A stretch of 64,000 bases of DNA from Neelides folsomi. Taxonomy: Eukaryota > Arthropoda > Collembola > Neelipleona > Neelidae. Position 1 is the stretch's first letter, and the number at the start of each line of letters is the position of its first letter. The stretch lies in assembly GCA_034687125.1 (NCBI GenBank), contig JAQGBZ010000132.1, positions 95,476 through 159,475 on the forward strand, read 5' to 3'. Position numbers and translations under genes: made by a program. The notes under the pieces are model-generated. The model ran no database searches and was not told the origin of the DNA. It worked only from the letters and a program-made list of their open reading frames with translations. This document shows positions 61,955 to 64,000 of this stretch, piece after piece.

Positions 61955-64000
61955 ATTCAATCAGAGTATCAAAAATATTAATCAGTATTATTATCCACTG
62001 ACAATGAGAATTTTAAACTTTAAACTTAATTTCCAAACCATCATTTCCCAGTAATTCTCTATTAAATGGAAATTTAAAGTCTCGATTACTTAAATGGGAA
62101 TTTAATTAAAGTAGGGGTGCATAAAACGCTGCCTAAAATCATACGCAACTTTAATGATGGCAATTGTCATTTAAACTATAAAGTAATTTTTTAAACTACA
62201 ATATAATGTAGATTATATTAAATTATAAATGATCTCTAATTGTAAGATGAATCAGTAACGTCAAATTACAATATTTACATTAAATATTCCATAAAACTAA
62301 ACTTTCCTTGGTGTAAATATTAATAATAATAATGTATGTGTGAATCTACCATAAAGTATTTGAGCAAAATGTTGGCCAAAGTAGATATATTTAGAATTTA
62401 GAAATATTTAGAAAAAGCACAGGAGCAGATTTTAAACCGTGATTAATTACAAGTTTTACAAGCTTAAGCTGAATGCTTATTCCAGGCAAAAAAAGCTTTC
62501 TAGAACAAGGCCATTGATTAAATTCAACTTGAACTGACATTTGGAATCTGCGTAGATAAAGCATAAAAAAGCATGATATAGGAAAGAATGTAATTTAGAA
62601 ATTCAATAATGTATAATATATTATATGTGTAAGAAAAGAAGATATATGAATCTGTATATGCTGTATCTGTATTTGTAATGTATCTGTATAAGTATATCCA
62701 GAGATGGTATTACAAAGGTGTATTAAATCTAAAAAAACGTGTCAAATGGCGAGGTTCAATTTAAGTAAGTGGAGTAATCAGATGTGATGACATTCATCTA
62801 CCTTTGTTAGAAACCAAGTTTTGCAAATATCTCTCACATATATAAAATAATGGAGATCTACTATACAAGACTTTACATATATACAATATATTATATACAT
62901 ACAGATATGTATATATCTGTATTACAACACGTTCCATTTCCTCAACTGCATTTTCCCCATTTCTTCATGGTGTTGAATTGATGACAATTTTTGTACAACT
63001 CGGGATGAAAAAGAGTTTTCAATATTTAATTCGCCTATGAGTTTTTCTTCCTCTGCGGATGACAGAAAGTTGGAGAGAATTTGGAGAGAGTTTGGGTTAT
63101 ATCGAACCATAGGAGAATTGTGAACATTCTGAACCTGTTGCGTTCTCCAAACTTTCACCTCCTTTTTCCATCCTTTTTTATTCCGATGATCCGATGTGTA
63201 GGGTCCGATGTAGTGGATTCGATGTAAAGGATCTGAAGGAAAAGATCGAGGATCATGGAGGAAAAGAAAAAAGAGGAGAATGGATAAGAAATATGTATAG
63301 TATTATTAGCTGGATCCTCCCAGGGGGCAAAAAGGGGTCAGAGTCATTAAATGAACCCGCAGCTTTCAATATCATTTACGTGTATCTCCTTTGTCAAGAG
63401 AAATGATAAGGGTTTGGAGTTGAGATGAAAAGATGAACATTTTTTATCTTCGGATCGTGTGGAGGATCAAGTTGACGTTGATCGAATTACTCAATTACAC
63501 AATGTCTTAACACGGAAAAATCTCCCCTTTGAAACAAATGACGAATTGGGTCATTGTGACAATATACAAAATGTGGAGAGATCGAGACTGTTCAACAACT
63601 CACTACTTTATCTTCAATTCTTCCATTCATTTCATCCAGACGTTTTAAAGGGAAAAGATAAAACACAAAAAATGTAAAACACAAATGTCTTTTTCCTAAT
63701 ACAAATCTCTAGAAATACACTTTTATGAAATTGTGAAATCTTTCGAATCTTTACATTAAAATATTGTGCAAGTATTGTGCAACTTGGCTTTGCTTTTGCT
63801 ATGTATTAAGAATAATCTCGTCAAAAACTTTACATAAAATATATATAATAAATATAAAAAAGTATTGTGAATATATTCCAAATGTATTAAAGTAAGAATT
63901 AATTTAAGTAATTTTTAATGTACTAATGCCCAACGTTACCAAACTTTTTAAGTAGAGGTTAAACTAATCAGAGATTAGGCCAACTAGCATTCTCATTGGC
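61955..64000. other. 3' flank of the dimmed-like gene, no further gene seen
   Basis: AT-rich. A less AT-rich block at about 62930-63680 contains several short frames on both strands, none with recognisable motifs. TATACATA-type low complexity lies near 62630-62700 and 62860-62920. No clear poly(A) signal for the bHLH gene was assigned. Confidence 0.45.

Noticed and set aside
62922-63158. 78-codon minus-strand ORF downstream of the dimmed-like gene
   Set aside because: Composition is only mildly coding-like. No start context, domain or flanking exon could be identified.

Overview
The window looks like AT-rich nuclear DNA from an invertebrate animal, most likely an arthropod. The reasons are spliced genes with GT-AG introns (several only about 50-160 bp long), animal gene families (a dimmed/Mist1-type bHLH factor, polyprenol reductase, RNA polymerase subunit RPB10, an LRR receptor-like protein), and many short palindromic elements with TACAGGGTG ends that resemble mariner-derived MITEs. 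I saw no bacterial operon, phage, CRISPR array, rRNA gene or convincing tRNA gene. The species cannot be named from this sequence.

Layout. Bases 1-34,244 hold no gene I can support: AT-rich sequence with tandem repeats, perfect palindromes, MITEs and scattered GC-richer islands. All recognisable genes but one lie in a compact cluster at about 34.2-45.5 kb. In order they are: an LRR transmembrane protein (+, two coding exons); a VMA21-like V-ATPase assembly factor (-), whose spliced leader carries a separate 27-codon ORF; an unrecognised secreted protein (-, three coding exons, the first consisting of only the ATG); RPB10/POLR2L (+, two exons); and SRD5A3-type polyprenol reductase (+, six exons). 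Then about 14 kb is essentially gene-free and rich in MITEs, with one weak candidate secreted-peptide ORF near 57.5 kb. At 59.9-62.0 kb lies a two-exon dimmed/Mist1 (BHLHA15-type) gene whose 1.5-kb intron contains a long near-perfect hairpin element. The last 2 kb shows no gene.

Functional links. The gene cluster is mostly unrelated housekeeping: transcription (RPB10), dolichol/N-glycosylation supply (polyprenol reductase) and V-ATPase assembly (VMA21-like). Beside it are one likely cell-surface receptor and one secreted protein. In other animals dimmed/Mist1 directs secretory-cell differentiation, but nothing in the sequence ties it to the other genes. Exon structures were assembled by hand by reading frames across GT-AG junctions. 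Coding frames are consistent in every gene listed with confidence above 0.5.
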